Shown here one piece after another: positions 35,121-45,578 of a stretch of DNA of 64,000 nt. Each line of letters begins with the position of its first letter. The stretch's first letter is position 1. Source of the stretch: Oreohelix idahoensis. Its lineage: Eukaryota; Mollusca; Gastropoda; Stylommatophora; Oreohelicidae. The DNA is taken from positions 205,001 to 269,000 of the forward strand of contig JAMPIV010005816.1 in assembly GCA_024509875.1 (NCBI GenBank). Direction: 5' to 3'. A program made the translations under genes and the position numbers. Under the pieces are notes generated by a model. That model saw only the letters and a program-made list of their open reading frames with translations. It did not search any database and was not told the origin of the DNA.

Positions 35121-37788
35121 TGTCGTAATTTTTATCTGAGAGGGTGCTGATGAATATTGGTCCCTTTAGAGTGTAAAGTGATATTGAAGGCTCTGTGAGA
35201 ATAAGGATTTGGGAGAATGAGGTAGTAGATTCACAAGCGCTGGGAAGGAGCAAGGACAGTCTCTTATTACGACAATATCGGTTTTCTCACAGACTACTCC
35301 TATCTCTCTTCTGCACAAACAATTGTTTGTCAGTTCCAGTCGCTCAACGCGCTCACCGATTTGGTGATTCTGTCGCTCAACGTACATGAATACAACCTAC
35401 ACAGATGGAAATGTTTGGAGTTTTAGGCCAACCGACAACCAACACAATTAATGATTAATACCTTTATTATCATAAAGGACTCACACATAATTGTACATTT
35501 ACAGTCAAAAATCAAAGGTTACAGAATACAAATATGATAAGGGAAGAGGGGGTTTTGAGGAAAAATATCCCATCCACCGTTTCCCGTTTATATTTACTAA
35601 CCGACAAAACCCGGTCCCAAAGACAAGAAAGGGGGGGGGGGGGGGGTGGGGGGGGTCAGAGATAGGCAATTTAACCCCCCGGGAAATTTATTACTCTGAG
35701 GCAAGGGGTTACAGAAAAAAGGGGGGGGGGGTGTAGAGGAAAGCTAGGGTTCTCAATTGTCTCCCTTTAAATCAACAAATTTTACGGGAGGGGGGAATGA
35801 ACACAGTTACCCAATCCCGCTAGGAGAGATCCCGTACAAGGAATATAATGCACCTTAGTACAAGGTCGAACTAATTAAAAAGGTAAAGAAAAGATAAATC
35901 TCCTTTCATTCAAAAAAAAACACACTAGGGCTGGCCATCCCCACAAACACACACGCAGACTTACCGAAAGGTGAATTCTGGCACTTCATAGGAAATACAT
36001 CAAAAAACAGCACTAAACCTTGGCTTAGGTAAAAGTATTTTTCTTCCGTGTACAGCCCCAGATTTGGGGTTTGTTGAAGTTAACAAAGTGTCCCGAAATC
36101 GCTGGACGTTGAAGTTTAACGGTACTGTTTATTTAATAGATAAAGTTCCTAAAGAAAGGCACAGGCACTTGGCTAGGCGTGAGGTATGGTGTGGTTCCTA
36201 AAATTGGCACAGCTGGTGGAGATAACTTCCTTTTTCCGTAATGTCACAAGTTAAGAAAAACACTGAGGTAAGTTCTTCGGGGGCGGGGGTGGGGGGTGGG
36301 GGGGGGGGGGGGGGGGGGCGAGTAAAATCCACTGAATATACGTGACAGACAGGGTTCAGGTAGATCGGTGTTTTTTCTTCACAAATAGGGGGCAGTGAAT
36401 AAAATATGTTCTGCTTCCAGTTTTCTTTAAGGACTCTATATGAACTAGTATTTTTAAAGTGTTTCTTGAATGGCTTTATTCTCAGTTACGTTCAGAGGAG
36501 CGGGGCCCATTACAGGTCGCCACAAGTTTAGCTTTAAAAAGTTCATATGTTACTGGAGTTATCGAATTGAGTTTGGCAGAACTCTGTATATAATTAATAA
36601 TTGCTGGGATGCAGGTTGAATGATCGTTCTGAATGAAAGATAATCAAAACAAGAAATGCATTACAAATCATATTATAATCTGACGCGATAAATTACAGTT
36701 AGCCTATTTACTTATTAGCGTCGTCAATTAACAAATCGGGAAAACTTCCCGTGAGTTAAAACAATTAAAAGCACATCTATCTATACAGAACTAAACTGTA
36801 TTAAAGTTATAATTCTCTTTAACGTCTGCAAAATAAATTTACGCGTCAATTGTATTAGGAAATACTTTTAGCTGTAACATTAGTTTGCACTAGAACTTTG
36901 AAAATGGGTTTATTTAATAAGGTTAAATTTACACCACAATCCATTGAAATCAATTTAAATAACTCGACCACTGATCACTCGAAGCTAATGTATAAATTAC
37001 CGTCTGCACAGAAAGAATACACTCCAATAGTCACGAAGGTAGATGAAATCCAGCAGGAATCCGACTATGCTAGTGCAACTAGGATTCTGTCAGAGCGAAC
37101 GATAAAATGCAGTTATCGGAGTTCTCTATTTATACTTCTCGAATGTAACTTGAATGGGGCGTGTTAAATTTTCGCACCTTTCTTGAACTTGAGCAAAATT
37201 CGAGATACCTCGCCGTTGTGTTAATCGCTGCAATTCCTACGATTCCCCCGGTCTACCGATTTCCTTCCGTCTCAGGCTGCTCGCATAAGAGTGCGAAAAT
37301 TTCCCGAGAAGCTAACTCTGTGAGCTGAAAGTTCCTGATTCTTTAGATCGCGGCCGCTCCACGTTGAATTCTGAAGATCAGCCTGTTCTTTGATGGTACC
37401 GCTGTTCTGAGAGCTTTGGCAACTCCCACCAGGCGGGGTGACAGCCAGGTAAGAAAATGATCTGCTGTTTATTGCTCTAGAAACAGGAGTGAGTCTATGG
37501 CCCGTCCTCTTTCGGGCCGGCGTTAAGGAAAAGATTGCTATAAATCGTTCTCAGAAATGGTTGTGGGCGGGATTTAACCTCCCATCAAAGGTCATGCGAT
37601 CTCAAACGTTCACATAAGATAGCAGGCTACATATTAATGATCCAGCGTGTAAGGTTCTCGTGGAAATGATGCATGCCGGTAAAAGTTACAACAGATGATC
37701 AGGGGTTCTAAAGTTATGAGAGGCCAATATTCTGTTATCATCCATCGAGTCAGGGAAATTCATTTGTCATACTTAGACGTACGTCACA
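35121..37788 (-). repeat. 3' LTR of gypsy element 1
   Basis: A 2668-bp terminal repeat bounded by TGTCG on the left and CGTCACA on the right, so TG...CA on the element strand (minus). It matches 42917-45573 almost throughout. Differences are scattered substitutions, homopolymer lengths, and a noisy stretch around 35540-35720 next to poly-G. At 2.66 kb the LTR is long for gypsy. It contains G tracts at about 35630-35655, 35718-35730 and 36285-36318. LTRs hold the promoter and polyadenylation signals, but I cannot place them. Confidence 0.95.
36898..37167 (+). other. conserved 89-codon open frame inside the LTR, antisense to the element
   Basis: A frame of 89 codons (starting MKMGLFNK.., ending ..LECNLNGAC) lies on the strand opposite to gag-pol. 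The identical frame occurs in the other LTR at 44683-44952. Identity is expected because the LTRs are copies, so it is not evidence of selection. No known motif. It may be chance. Confidence 0.3.
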
Positions 37789-37790
37789 AT

Positions 37791-37804
37791 CGTCCCCTCT
37801 TTTG
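37791..37804 (-). promoter_or_regulatory. polypurine tract of gypsy element 1
   Basis: On the minus strand CAAAAGAGGGGACG lies two bases before the start of the 3' LTR (TGTGACG). This purine-rich word sits where plus-strand DNA synthesis is primed. Confidence 0.7.
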
Positions 37805-37822
37805 AGACATGGAAACTCGTTT

Positions 37823-39433
37823 TCATGTTTCATTTATGACAATGAAGCTGCCCTGATCGGTAGTTTTAGGATGATTGGCATCGTCGATTTTCTCCTCTTC
37901 CTCTGTGGTCCAGTTTCTACTCAAGAAGTCAGCTCCGACATTCTGTTTTCCTGGAATATATTCCACTTTGAAGGAATAAACACTCAATAGCAAGGCCCAA
38001 CGCATTATCCTTGCGTTGAATTCCTTCTTGGCCCCCAGGAAAGCTAGTGGAGCATGGTCTGTTTGCACTGTGAAAGAAGTACCATACAGAAACTCATGAT
38101 GGCGTCTGATGCCATGAATCAGAGCGAGACATTCTCTTTCAACGACACTGTAGTTGCGTTCCGCTTTATTCAGTTTCCGACTGCCATAGGCAACTGGAAA
38201 TAGCATGTTCAGGTCACTGTCATCGGCTTGCAGCAATGTTGACCCGATGCCCTGACCTGACGCATCAACTCTCAGTATGAAAGGTTTCTTAAGGTCAGGT
38301 AACCTTAGGATGGGGTATGCCGACAACTGTCCTTTCAAAGTGCTGTATGCATGTTCGCACTTTTGATTCCACATGACCTTATCAGGACAACCTTTCTTGG
38401 TGAGGTCAGTCAGAGGAGCTGTCAGTCCGTTGAAGTTCTGGATGTACTTCTGATAGTATGCACATAGCGATATGAAGGAACGTACGTCTTTCTTCGTTCG
38501 GGGTCTTTTTGCTGCCACAATTTTCTCCACGTTCTTCTTAATAGGCCAACTGCATCCGTGAGAAATAGTATGCCCCAGGAAGTCTAACTGTTCAAACCCG
38601 ATGAGACATTTGCTAGGTCTGGCTGTGAGACCCGTTTCCTGTAGTCTCCTGAGGAGCATAGCAACCGTAGCAATATGTTCTTCATAGGTTTCCGATGCAA
38701 TTAATATGTCATCCATGAAATTATGGATATGGGGACTTTGCAAAGGCTCTAGAAGCTTCCTCATCATCCTGGTGAACACTCCTGGTGCGTTATGCAAACC
38801 GAACGGCATCACGTTAAATGTGTAATGTCCTTCGCTAGTGCTGAAAGCTAACAAAGGTTTAATTTCCTCCTTGACTGGTATTTGATAATAACCTTTACTG
38901 AGGTCAATCTTGGAGAAGATCTTTGCTTTGCTGAGCTTGGTGAACAACTCAGAAACAGTTTGGAGAGGTTCGGGCTGGAATTCCGTTACAGCGTTTAGCA
39001 ACCTGTAATCAAGGCACAGCCGAACTTCCTTATTGGGCTTCTGCAACAGCACTACACTCGAGCTGTAAGGAGATGTAGACTCACTGATAATTCCTGCCTG
39101 ACGCAGCTTGTCTATTTCTCCGCGAAGTGCATCCGCTTTAGCGTATGGGATGGGGTAAACTCTGGTTTGAACAGGGGTCTCGTTTGTTAATTTCATATCA
39201 AATTCAATGAGATTTGTTCGACCAGGTACATCCGTTAAGACTGCACTGTACTGTTTTAGTAGAGCCCTGGTTTCTGTTTGTTGTTCAGGTGAGAGATTGT
39301 CGCCGAACTTGACATCTTTAAAGGATTCTGTGGGTTGCAGTGGATACTCCATGCAACCATCATCATCTTCCTCGTCTTCCGTTGCTATGGCGACAGCCAG
39401 GAGATGCTCGGAGGATGGCACCGGTCTTTCCAA
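37823..39433 (-). CDS. gypsy element 1: reverse transcriptase and RNase H (Gmr1-like pol, C-terminal part)
   Basis: A 536-codon open frame carries the RT and RNase H, which copy element RNA into DNA. RT landmarks: KIDLSKGYYQI with D177, the FGLHNAPGVF segment, and the catalytic box FMDD at residues 239-242 (Y/F-x-DD type). RNase H acids are D390 (RVDASGQG), E432 (VERECLAL), D459 (QTDHAPL) and D502 (GADFLSR). The C-terminus is polar, with a stop 35 bases before the LTR. Integrase is encoded upstream, not downstream: this is the reverse of the normal gypsy order. The frame begins just after a frame change near 39560 that separates it from the integrase. In the neighbouring frame the end of integrase (a GWQGPF..LKKIS and FHINLLKKY segment) reads straight into this one, so the original pol was continuous. 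Confidence 0.95.
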   Translation of the reverse strand: MERPVPSSEHLLAVAIATEDEEDDDGCMEYPLQPTESFKDVKFGDNLSPEQQTETRALLKQYSAVLTDVPGRTNLIEFDMKLTNETPVQTRVYPIPYAKADALRGEIDKLRQAGIISESTSPYSSSVVLLQKPNKEVRLCLDYRLLNAVTEFQPEPLQTVSELFTKLSKAKIFSKIDLSKGYYQIPVKEEIKPLLAFSTSEGHYTFNVMPFGLHNAPGVFTRMMRKLLEPLQSPHIHNFMDDILIASETYEEHIATVAMLLRRLQETGLTARPSKCLIGFEQLDFLGHTISHGCSWPIKKNVEKIVAAKRPRTKKDVRSFISLCAYYQKYIQNFNGLTAPLTDLTKKGCPDKVMWNQKCEHAYSTLKGQLSAYPILRLPDLKKPFILRVDASGQGIGSTLLQADDSDLNMLFPVAYGSRKLNKAERNYSVVERECLALIHGIRRHHEFLYGTSFTVQTDHAPLAFLGAKKEFNARIMRWALLLSVYSFKVEYIPGKQNVGADFLSRNWTTEEEEKIDDANHPKTTDQGSFIVINET

Positions 39434-39450
39434 ATATTTCTTTAGCAGAT

Positions 39451-41079
39451 TTATGTGGAAGACCTTCTCCTTTCCTTTGATGGAGATCTTGTAATTGGTA
39501 CGTGAGATCTTTTTAAGGACGGTAAACGGCCCTTGCCATCCGATGCGAAGTTTATTGCTTCCGGTTGGAGTAGCAACAAAACTTTCTCCCCTGGTTGGAG
39601 CTCTCTCTCTTTTGCAGCTTTGTTGTATCTTTTAGCGTGTTTAGCGCGGGCTTTCGTAAGGTTGGTTGTAGCTAGATCCCATCCTAGCTTTAGCCTTTCC
39701 TTGAGCTCAGATACATACTTGCTTGCAGAGACGACTGTCTCGTCAGCCTTTTGGTCTGTCAGGGACCGAAGTAAGGCTTCTAATGGCCCCTTTATAGGTC
39801 TGCCAAATAAAAGTGTAGCAGGCGGGAATCCCGTAGACGCTTGGGGAACCTCTCGGTAGGCGAATAAGGCAGCCGATATGTATAGGTCCCAGTCTTCCAG
39901 TTTCTCCTGACCCAGCTTACGTAACATGGTGGTGAGGCTGCCATTAAAACGTTCCACGAGCCCATTTCCGGCCGGATGGTAGGGACTTGTGTGGATATGT
40001 TTGGCCCTCAAGATCTTAAAGATCTCCTCCATTAACAGGCTACGGAATTGGGATCCATTGTCCGTCAAAACTTGTTGAGGGAATCCCAACCGTGTAAAAA
40101 TTTGCACAAGGGCTTCTGCGACATGCTTGGAATTAGTGCATGGTAGCGGTACGGCTTCGGCCCACATAGTGCAAGTGTCAACTAAGGTCAGGATGAACCT
40201 GTTCCTTCTTTTGGTCTTTTCCAGAGGACCAATAATGTCGACAGCAACCCGTTCAAATGGAGTCCCTACTATTGGCATTTGCCCCATAGGTACTGGGGGT
40301 GTTAAGTGCTTGGGTGCTACCCGTTGGCACTGGGCGCAGGATTTCACATACTTGACAATGTCAGAGTTCATTCCTGGCCACCAATAGTGGGTTTTTATTC
40401 GCTGAATAGTGGCGTTTTGTCCCATATGTCCGCTAAAGGGAAGAGAGTGCCCCATCTCTAAGATCTGGCTTCGGTACTGCGTCGGAACTAGGAGCTGGTT
40501 ATTCCCCGTGTCCGGGTTTCCCGTTCTACGATACAATACGCCATCCTTAGAAAAGATGTCTCCGTTGTGTCTGGGGTCCTTAGCCATGGGCAGTTTTTTA
40601 AAGCAGAGCTCCAGAGTAGGGTCCTTTTGTTGCGCCTCCTTCAGTTCGTTCGGCAACAAATTTGGCGCAGGCTCCCTCTCCTTCTTGGCTTGCCCTCTTG
40701 TGGTTACCGCTGCCACAATCGGCTCCTTTGGTCTCCCAATAAACACATATCTACATCCCAGGATAACTGGGTAGATAGGATCATCCATAATGGCCGCTTT
40801 TATAACTCCTCTGACAAAGTCAGAGTGTATTTCTACCAGTGCGATAGACAGCGTCCTGGGCGCATCACTCTTAAACACTCCACTAAGTTTGACGGTTTCC
40901 TCTGTCTCCTGACCTGGTTTGACTAGGTGTCTAGCAACAATACAACTAAAACTTAATCCAGTGTCAAAGAGACAAGTGGTTGAGGTACCATTCAAAATTA
41001 CAGTTCCTCGAGTTGAGGGTCGGTCCCCCTCAGGTTGAGAATCACTGACATTGATTCTACCTTTCGAGGCTGTATGCAA
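39451..41079 (-). CDS. gypsy element 1: protease and integrase (Gmr1-like pol, N-terminal part)
   Basis: A 542-codon frame. The aspartic protease has CLFDTGLSFS, with the DTG active-site triplet at residues 39-41. The integrase follows: zinc-binding H211, H218, C248 and C251 (GHSLPFSGHMG ... SCAQCQ), then the catalytic core with D281 (VAVDIIGPL), D340 (VLTDNGSQF) and E376 (GLVERFNG), exactly DD35E. Integrase inserts the cDNA into the genome. The last about 25 residues are out of frame: a one-base shift near 39560, beside short homopolymers, interrupts a GPF-type C-terminal module that continues in the next frame. The frame overlaps the Gag frame at its start; a C-run at 41209-41214 is the likely site of another one-base length change, so gag and pol may have been one frame. 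Confidence 0.95.
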   Translation of the reverse strand: MHTASKGRINVSDSQPEGDRPSTRGTVILNGTSTTCLFDTGLSFSCIVARHLVKPGQETEETVKLSGVFKSDAPRTLSIALVEIHSDFVRGVIKAAIMDDPIYPVILGCRYVFIGRPKEPIVAAVTTRGQAKKEREPAPNLLPNELKEAQQKDPTLELCFKKLPMAKDPRHNGDIFSKDGVLYRRTGNPDTGNNQLLVPTQYRSQILEMGHSLPFSGHMGQNATIQRIKTHYWWPGMNSDIVKYVKSCAQCQRVAPKHLTPPVPMGQMPIVGTPFERVAVDIIGPLEKTKRRNRFILTLVDTCTMWAEAVPLPCTNSKHVAEALVQIFTRLGFPQQVLTDNGSQFRSLLMEEIFKILRAKHIHTSPYHPAGNGLVERFNGSLTTMLRKLGQEKLEDWDLYISAALFAYREVPQASTGFPPATLLFGRPIKGPLEALLRSLTDQKADETVVSASKYVSELKERLKLGWDLATTNLTKARAKHAKRYNKAAKERELQPGEKVLLLLQPEAINFASDGKGRLPSLKRSHVPITRSPSKERRRSST

Positions 41080-42233
41080 ACATCCAACGCGGTTTGAACC
41101 GGTTTGTTTGCCCTGATCAGACGTTCCTGGTGTAGGGGTCTTCCCTTTTCCTTGACCTTGGTGGCCGCGCTGCCACGTAGGCTTGGTGGGTTGATCAGCA
41201 TTGTTGTTGGGGGGTATCGGGTTTTGTAGAATTTCGATTTTTCCTGGGGAGGTCTCTGGGTATTATTTTCTCGTTGGTTATAATTCTGAGAGGAATTAGA
41301 GGAATAGGATGACTGCTCTAGATTTTGTTTACGAGATGGCTCATCTGTGGGTTTACGTTTAGTGCTGGAAAGTTCGGCCATTGCATTGGTATAGCGTTCG
41401 GCCTTATTGAGTATGTCCTCAAGCCTGACTGCGCCCTGTTCAGCCAAAAATCTACGGGTTTCGTTTGACAAGGTTGCCTTTATCTGTTCCACAAGAACAA
41501 GTTCAAGTAGTCCCTCATATGTAAGAGGTAGGTCAGATAATTCAATGCACTTTGTCAAATAGCCCGTGAGACGTGAAGAGAATTGGGGGAATGTTTCCGT
41601 GCTTTCTTTTCGGCTGTTTCTGAACATTTGCAGACATTTTCGGGCGGTCATTTCGAACCGCTCTAGCAAGGCCTTCTTAAGCATGTCGTAATCATGTTGG
41701 TTCGGTCCCAGCTTTGTGTATACGTCATAAGCATTCGCTTTTAGTGACGTCGAGAGTTTAAGTGCCCAGCGGAAACTCTCTAACCCATACAGATTTGCGA
41801 GCCTTTCGAATTTTTCTAGGTAGCTGTCAATTTTTTCGTTAGGGCTAGGAAAAGACTCTAAAGCAAAAGACATCGCAGTTAATTGGGCAGACTGAGTGCT
41901 GGAGAGATCCATTGTTTGAGACTGGGGCGAAGACGGCTCTCCATTATTTGAAGTAGAGGCACTCCGACTCTCTAAAGCCTTGAGCGCTAATTCATGCTGT
42001 CTTTCCTTGTCTCTCTCTCTTTCCCTGCGGGCATCCATCTCTGCCTCAATTTTCTTCTGCTCCAATTGACGATCGTCCGCTTCTTTCTTCCTAGCTTCTG
42101 CCCTCTCTTCCACCGCGTCATACCTTTGCAGTTCCTGGTTGATAAACAGATTCGCGGCTTCTGTGTCTAATCCTGAGTCTTTCGCTTCCTGTCTCAAAAT
42201 GGATCTTATCCTAATTCTCTCAGCCATTGTCAA
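40998..42233 (-). CDS. gypsy element 1: Gag with coiled coil and SCAN-like region
   Basis: A 411-codon frame starting MTMAERIRIRSILRQEAK. Gag forms the particle that holds the RNA. Residues about 35-90 are a very charged Glu/Lys/Arg coiled coil. Residues about 120-200 look like a capsid N-terminal domain (FALESFPSPNEKIDSYLEKF). Residues about 195-285 (FSSRLTGYLTKCIELSD, EGLLELVLVEQIKATLSNET, AERYTNA) resemble the helical SCAN domain. No CCHC knuckle is seen, only an Asn/Gln/Ser-rich linker. The last about 70 residues after a C-run at 41209-41214 are probably out of frame, because the alternative frame leads directly into the protease. Confidence 0.9.
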   Translation of the reverse strand: MTMAERIRIRSILRQEAKDSGLDTEAANLFINQELQRYDAVEERAEARKKEADDRQLEQKKIEAEMDARRERERDKERQHELALKALESRSASTSNNGEPSSPQSQTMDLSSTQSAQLTAMSFALESFPSPNEKIDSYLEKFERLANLYGLESFRWALKLSTSLKANAYDVYTKLGPNQHDYDMLKKALLERFEMTARKCLQMFRNSRKESTETFPQFSSRLTGYLTKCIELSDLPLTYEGLLELVLVEQIKATLSNETRRFLAEQGAVRLEDILNKAERYTNAMAELSSTKRKPTDEPSRKQNLEQSSYSSNSSQNYNQRENNTQRPPQEKSKFYKTRYPPTTMLINPPSLRGSAATKVKEKGRPLHQERLIRANKPVQTALDVCIQPRKVESMSVILNLRGTDPQLEEL

Positions 42234-42890
42234 AGAACTGGATGCTTCTAAGACTAGAGAATAGTAAGATGGAACAAGAAGGGGAAAAACTCAAAGCCGC
42301 TACGAGAAAAACCAAAGTAAAATAAAAAATTTACTGAATGACCTCGTGTGTTAACTTATCGCCGCTATTATTGTCACTTAAGACTCGTAACGCAAGCAAC
42401 TATGCCAATTCAATGGTAAGTTACACTAGAAAAGAATCTACTCTTACTAACAGTAGAGAAAAATTTATATTAAACAATTTAAAAGGAAAAAAAAAAATTC
42501 CCAGAAAATGTTAATTCTCTAACAACAAACTCCGTCCCTGAAGACAATTTTTGAGATGAGACGTAGTTAACTTAATTTTAAAAAATCAGAACAATCCGTC
42601 TTTAGCTTAGCTCAACTCAAACGCTTCATAACCTTTAGTGATTGTAAAACAATCACGCAGTCCCAGCAATTATATAACCAAAATTTTTCAATTCCCTCTG
42701 CCAGAGAATACAAATGTGACAATCTTTTATTAACACTATCTGCCTGTTCCTGTGGAAAAACAAACCTGTCTTAATTTTTGTGTGGTTGGCCCAAAATACT
42801 GAACGGCTTGGTCTAGGGGAAGTAATACTTTTAAAGATTATACCCTACTTCACAAAGACAATCAACCACACTCTATTTTAACTAAGTTCA
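42234..42890. other. gypsy element 1 leader (between primer site and Gag)
   Basis: About 650 bases of untranslated leader on the minus strand. No protein-coding sequence or RNA structure was recognised. Confidence 0.6.
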
Positions 42891-42893
42891 GAA

Positions 42894-42911
42894 TCTCGAA
42901 CGAGCTAACCA
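42894..42911 (-). promoter_or_regulatory. candidate primer binding site of gypsy element 1
   Basis: On the minus strand, five bases after the 5' LTR, TGGTTAGCTCGTTCGAGA begins with TGG, as expected for a site that pairs with a tRNA 3' CCA end. The 5-base gap is within the range seen in gypsy elements. I could not name the tRNA. Confidence 0.5.
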
Positions 42912-42916
42912 TATAT

Positions 42917-44063
42917 TGTCGTAATTTTTATCTGAGAGGGTGCTGATGAATATTGGTCCCTTTAGAGTGTAAAGTGATATTGAAGGCTCTGTGAGAATAA
43001 GGATTTGGGAGAATGAGGTAGTAGATTCACAAGCGCTGGGAAGGAGCAAGGACAGTCTCTTATTACGACAATATATGTTTTCTCACAGACTACTCCTATC
43101 TCTCTTCTGCACAAACAATTGTTTGTCAGTTCCAGTCGCTCAACGCGCTCACCGATTTGGTGATTCTGTCGCTCAACGTACATGAATACAACCTACACAG
43201 ATGGAAATGTTTGGAGTTTTAGGCCAACCGACAACCAACACAATTAATGATTAATACCTTTATTATCATAAAGGACTCACACATAATTGTACATTTACAG
43301 TCAAAAATCAAAGGTTACAGAATACAAATATGATAAGCGAAGAGCGGGTTTTGAGGTAAACTATCCCATCCACCGTTTGCCGTTTATATTTACTAACAGC
43401 CAAACCCCGGTCCCAAGGACAAGGGGGGGGGGGGGGGTGATCAGAGATAGGCAATTTAACCCACTGGTAAATTTATTACTCTGAGGCAAGGGGTTACAGA
43501 AAAAAGGGGGGGGGGGTGTAGAGGAAAGCTAGGGTTCTCAATTGTCTCCCTTTAAATCAACAAATTTTACGGGAGGGGGGAATGAACACAGTTACCCAAT
43601 CCCGCTAGGAGAGATCCCGTACAAGGAATATAATGCACCTTAGTACAAGGTCGAACTAATTAAAAAGGTAAAGAAAAGATAAATCTCCTTTCATTCAAAA
43701 AAACACACTAGGGCTGGCCATCCCCACAAACACACACGCAGACTTACCGAAAGGTGAATTCTGGCACTTCATAGGAAATACATCAAAAAACAGCACTAAA
43801 CCTTGGCTTAGGTAAAAGTATTTTTCTTCCGTGTACAGCCCCAGATTTGGGGTTTGTTGAAGTTAACAAAGTGTCCCGAAATCGCTGGACGTTGAAGTTT
43901 AACGGTACTGTTTATTTATTAGATAAAGTTCCTAAAGAAAGGCACAGGCACTTGGCTAGGCGTGAGGTATGGTGTGGTTCCTAAAATTGGCACAGCTGGT
44001 GGAGATAACTTCCTTTTTCCGTAATGTCACAAGTTAAGAAAAACACTGAGGTAAGTTCTTCTT

Positions 44064-44098
<35 letters not shown>

Positions 44099-45573
44099 GT
44101 AAAATCCACTGAATATACGTGACAGACAGGGTTCAGGTAGATCGGTGTTTTTTTCTTCACAAATAGGGGGCAGTGAATAAAATATGTTCTGCTTCCAGTT
44201 TTCTTTAAGGACTCTATATGAACTAGTAATTTTAAAGTGTTTCTTGAATGGCTTTATTCTCAGTTACGTTCAGAGGAGCGGGGCCCATTACAGGTCGCCA
44301 TAAGTTTAGCTTTTTAAAAGTTCATATGTTACTGGAGTTATCGAATTGAGTTTGGCAGAACTCTGTATATAATTAATAATTGCTGGGATGCAGGTTGAAT
44401 GATCGTTCTGAATGAAAGATAATCAAAACAAGAAATGCATTACAAATCATATTATAATCTGACGCGATAAATTACAGTTAGCCTATTTACTTATTAGCGT
44501 CGTCAATTAACAAATCGGGAAAACTTCCCGTGAGTTAAAACAATTAAAAGCACATCTATCTATACAGAACTAAACTGTATTAAAGTTATAATTCTCTTTA
44601 ACGTCTGCAAAATAAATTTACGCGTCAACAATTGACAATATTAGGAAATACTTTTAGCTGTAACATTAGTTTGCACTAGAACTTGAAAATGGGTTTATTT
44701 AATAAGGTTAAATTTACACCACAATCCATTGAAATCAATTTAAATAACTCGACCACTGATCACTCGAAGCTAATGTATAAATTACCGTCTGCACAGAAAG
44801 AATACACTCCAATAGTCACGAAGGTAGATGAAATCCAGCAGGAATCCGACTATGCTAGTGCAACTAGGATTCTGTCAGAGCGAACGATAAAATGCAGTTA
44901 TCGGAGTTCTCTATTTATACTTCTCGAATGTAACTTGAATGGGGCGTGTTAAATTTTCGCACCTTTCTTGAACTTGAGCAAAATTCGAGATACCTCGCCG
45001 TTGTGTTAATCGCTGCAATTCCTACGATTCCCCCGGTCTACCGATTTCCTTCCGTCTCAGGCTGCTCGCATAAGAGTGCGAAAATTTCCCGAGAAGCTAA
45101 CTCTGTGAGCTGAAAGTTCCTGATTCTTTAGATCGCGGCCGCTCCACGTTGAATTCTGAAGATCATCCTGTTCTTTGATGGTACCGCTGTTCTGAGAGCT
45201 TTGGCAACTCCCACCAGGCGGGGTGACAGCCAGGTAAGAAAATGATCTGCTGTTTATTGCTCTAGAAACAGGAGTGAGTCTATGGCCCGTCCTCTTTCGG
45301 GCCGGCGTTAAGGAAAAGATTGCTATAAATCGTTCTCAGAAATGGTTGTGGGCGGGATTTAACCTCCCATCAAAGGCCATGCGATCTCAAACGTTCACAT
45401 AAGATAGCAGGCTACACATTAATGATCCAGCGTGTAAGGTTCTCGTGGAAATGATGCATGCCGGTAAAAGTTACAACAGATGATCAGGGGTTCTAAAGTT
45501 ATGAGAGGCCAATATTCTGTTATCATCCATCGAGTCAGGGAAATTCATTTGTCATACTTAGACGTACGTCACA
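42917..45573 (-). repeat. 5' LTR of gypsy element 1
   Basis: A 2657-bp copy of the repeat at 35121-37788, with the same TG...CA ends. It contains the same antisense 89-codon frame (44683-44952) and poly-G tracts at about 43423-43437, 43506-43517 and 44066-44097. Near 44628 an extra short palindromic block (caattgac) is present compared with the other LTR. The few differences point to a recent insertion. Confidence 0.95.
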
Positions 45574-45578
45574 GATGG
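45574..45578 (+). repeat. target-site duplication, right copy (GATGG)
   Basis: Matches GATGG at 35116-35120. Taking out the element and one copy restores continuous LINE coding sequence across the site. Confidence 0.9.

Noticed and set aside
35166..35387. A 73-codon minus-strand protein, also at 42962-43183
   Set aside because: Lies inside the LTR and is shared only because the LTRs are copies. No motif.
39207..40926. Plus-strand open frames within the gypsy pol region
   Set aside because: Antisense shadows of the real minus-strand pol frames.
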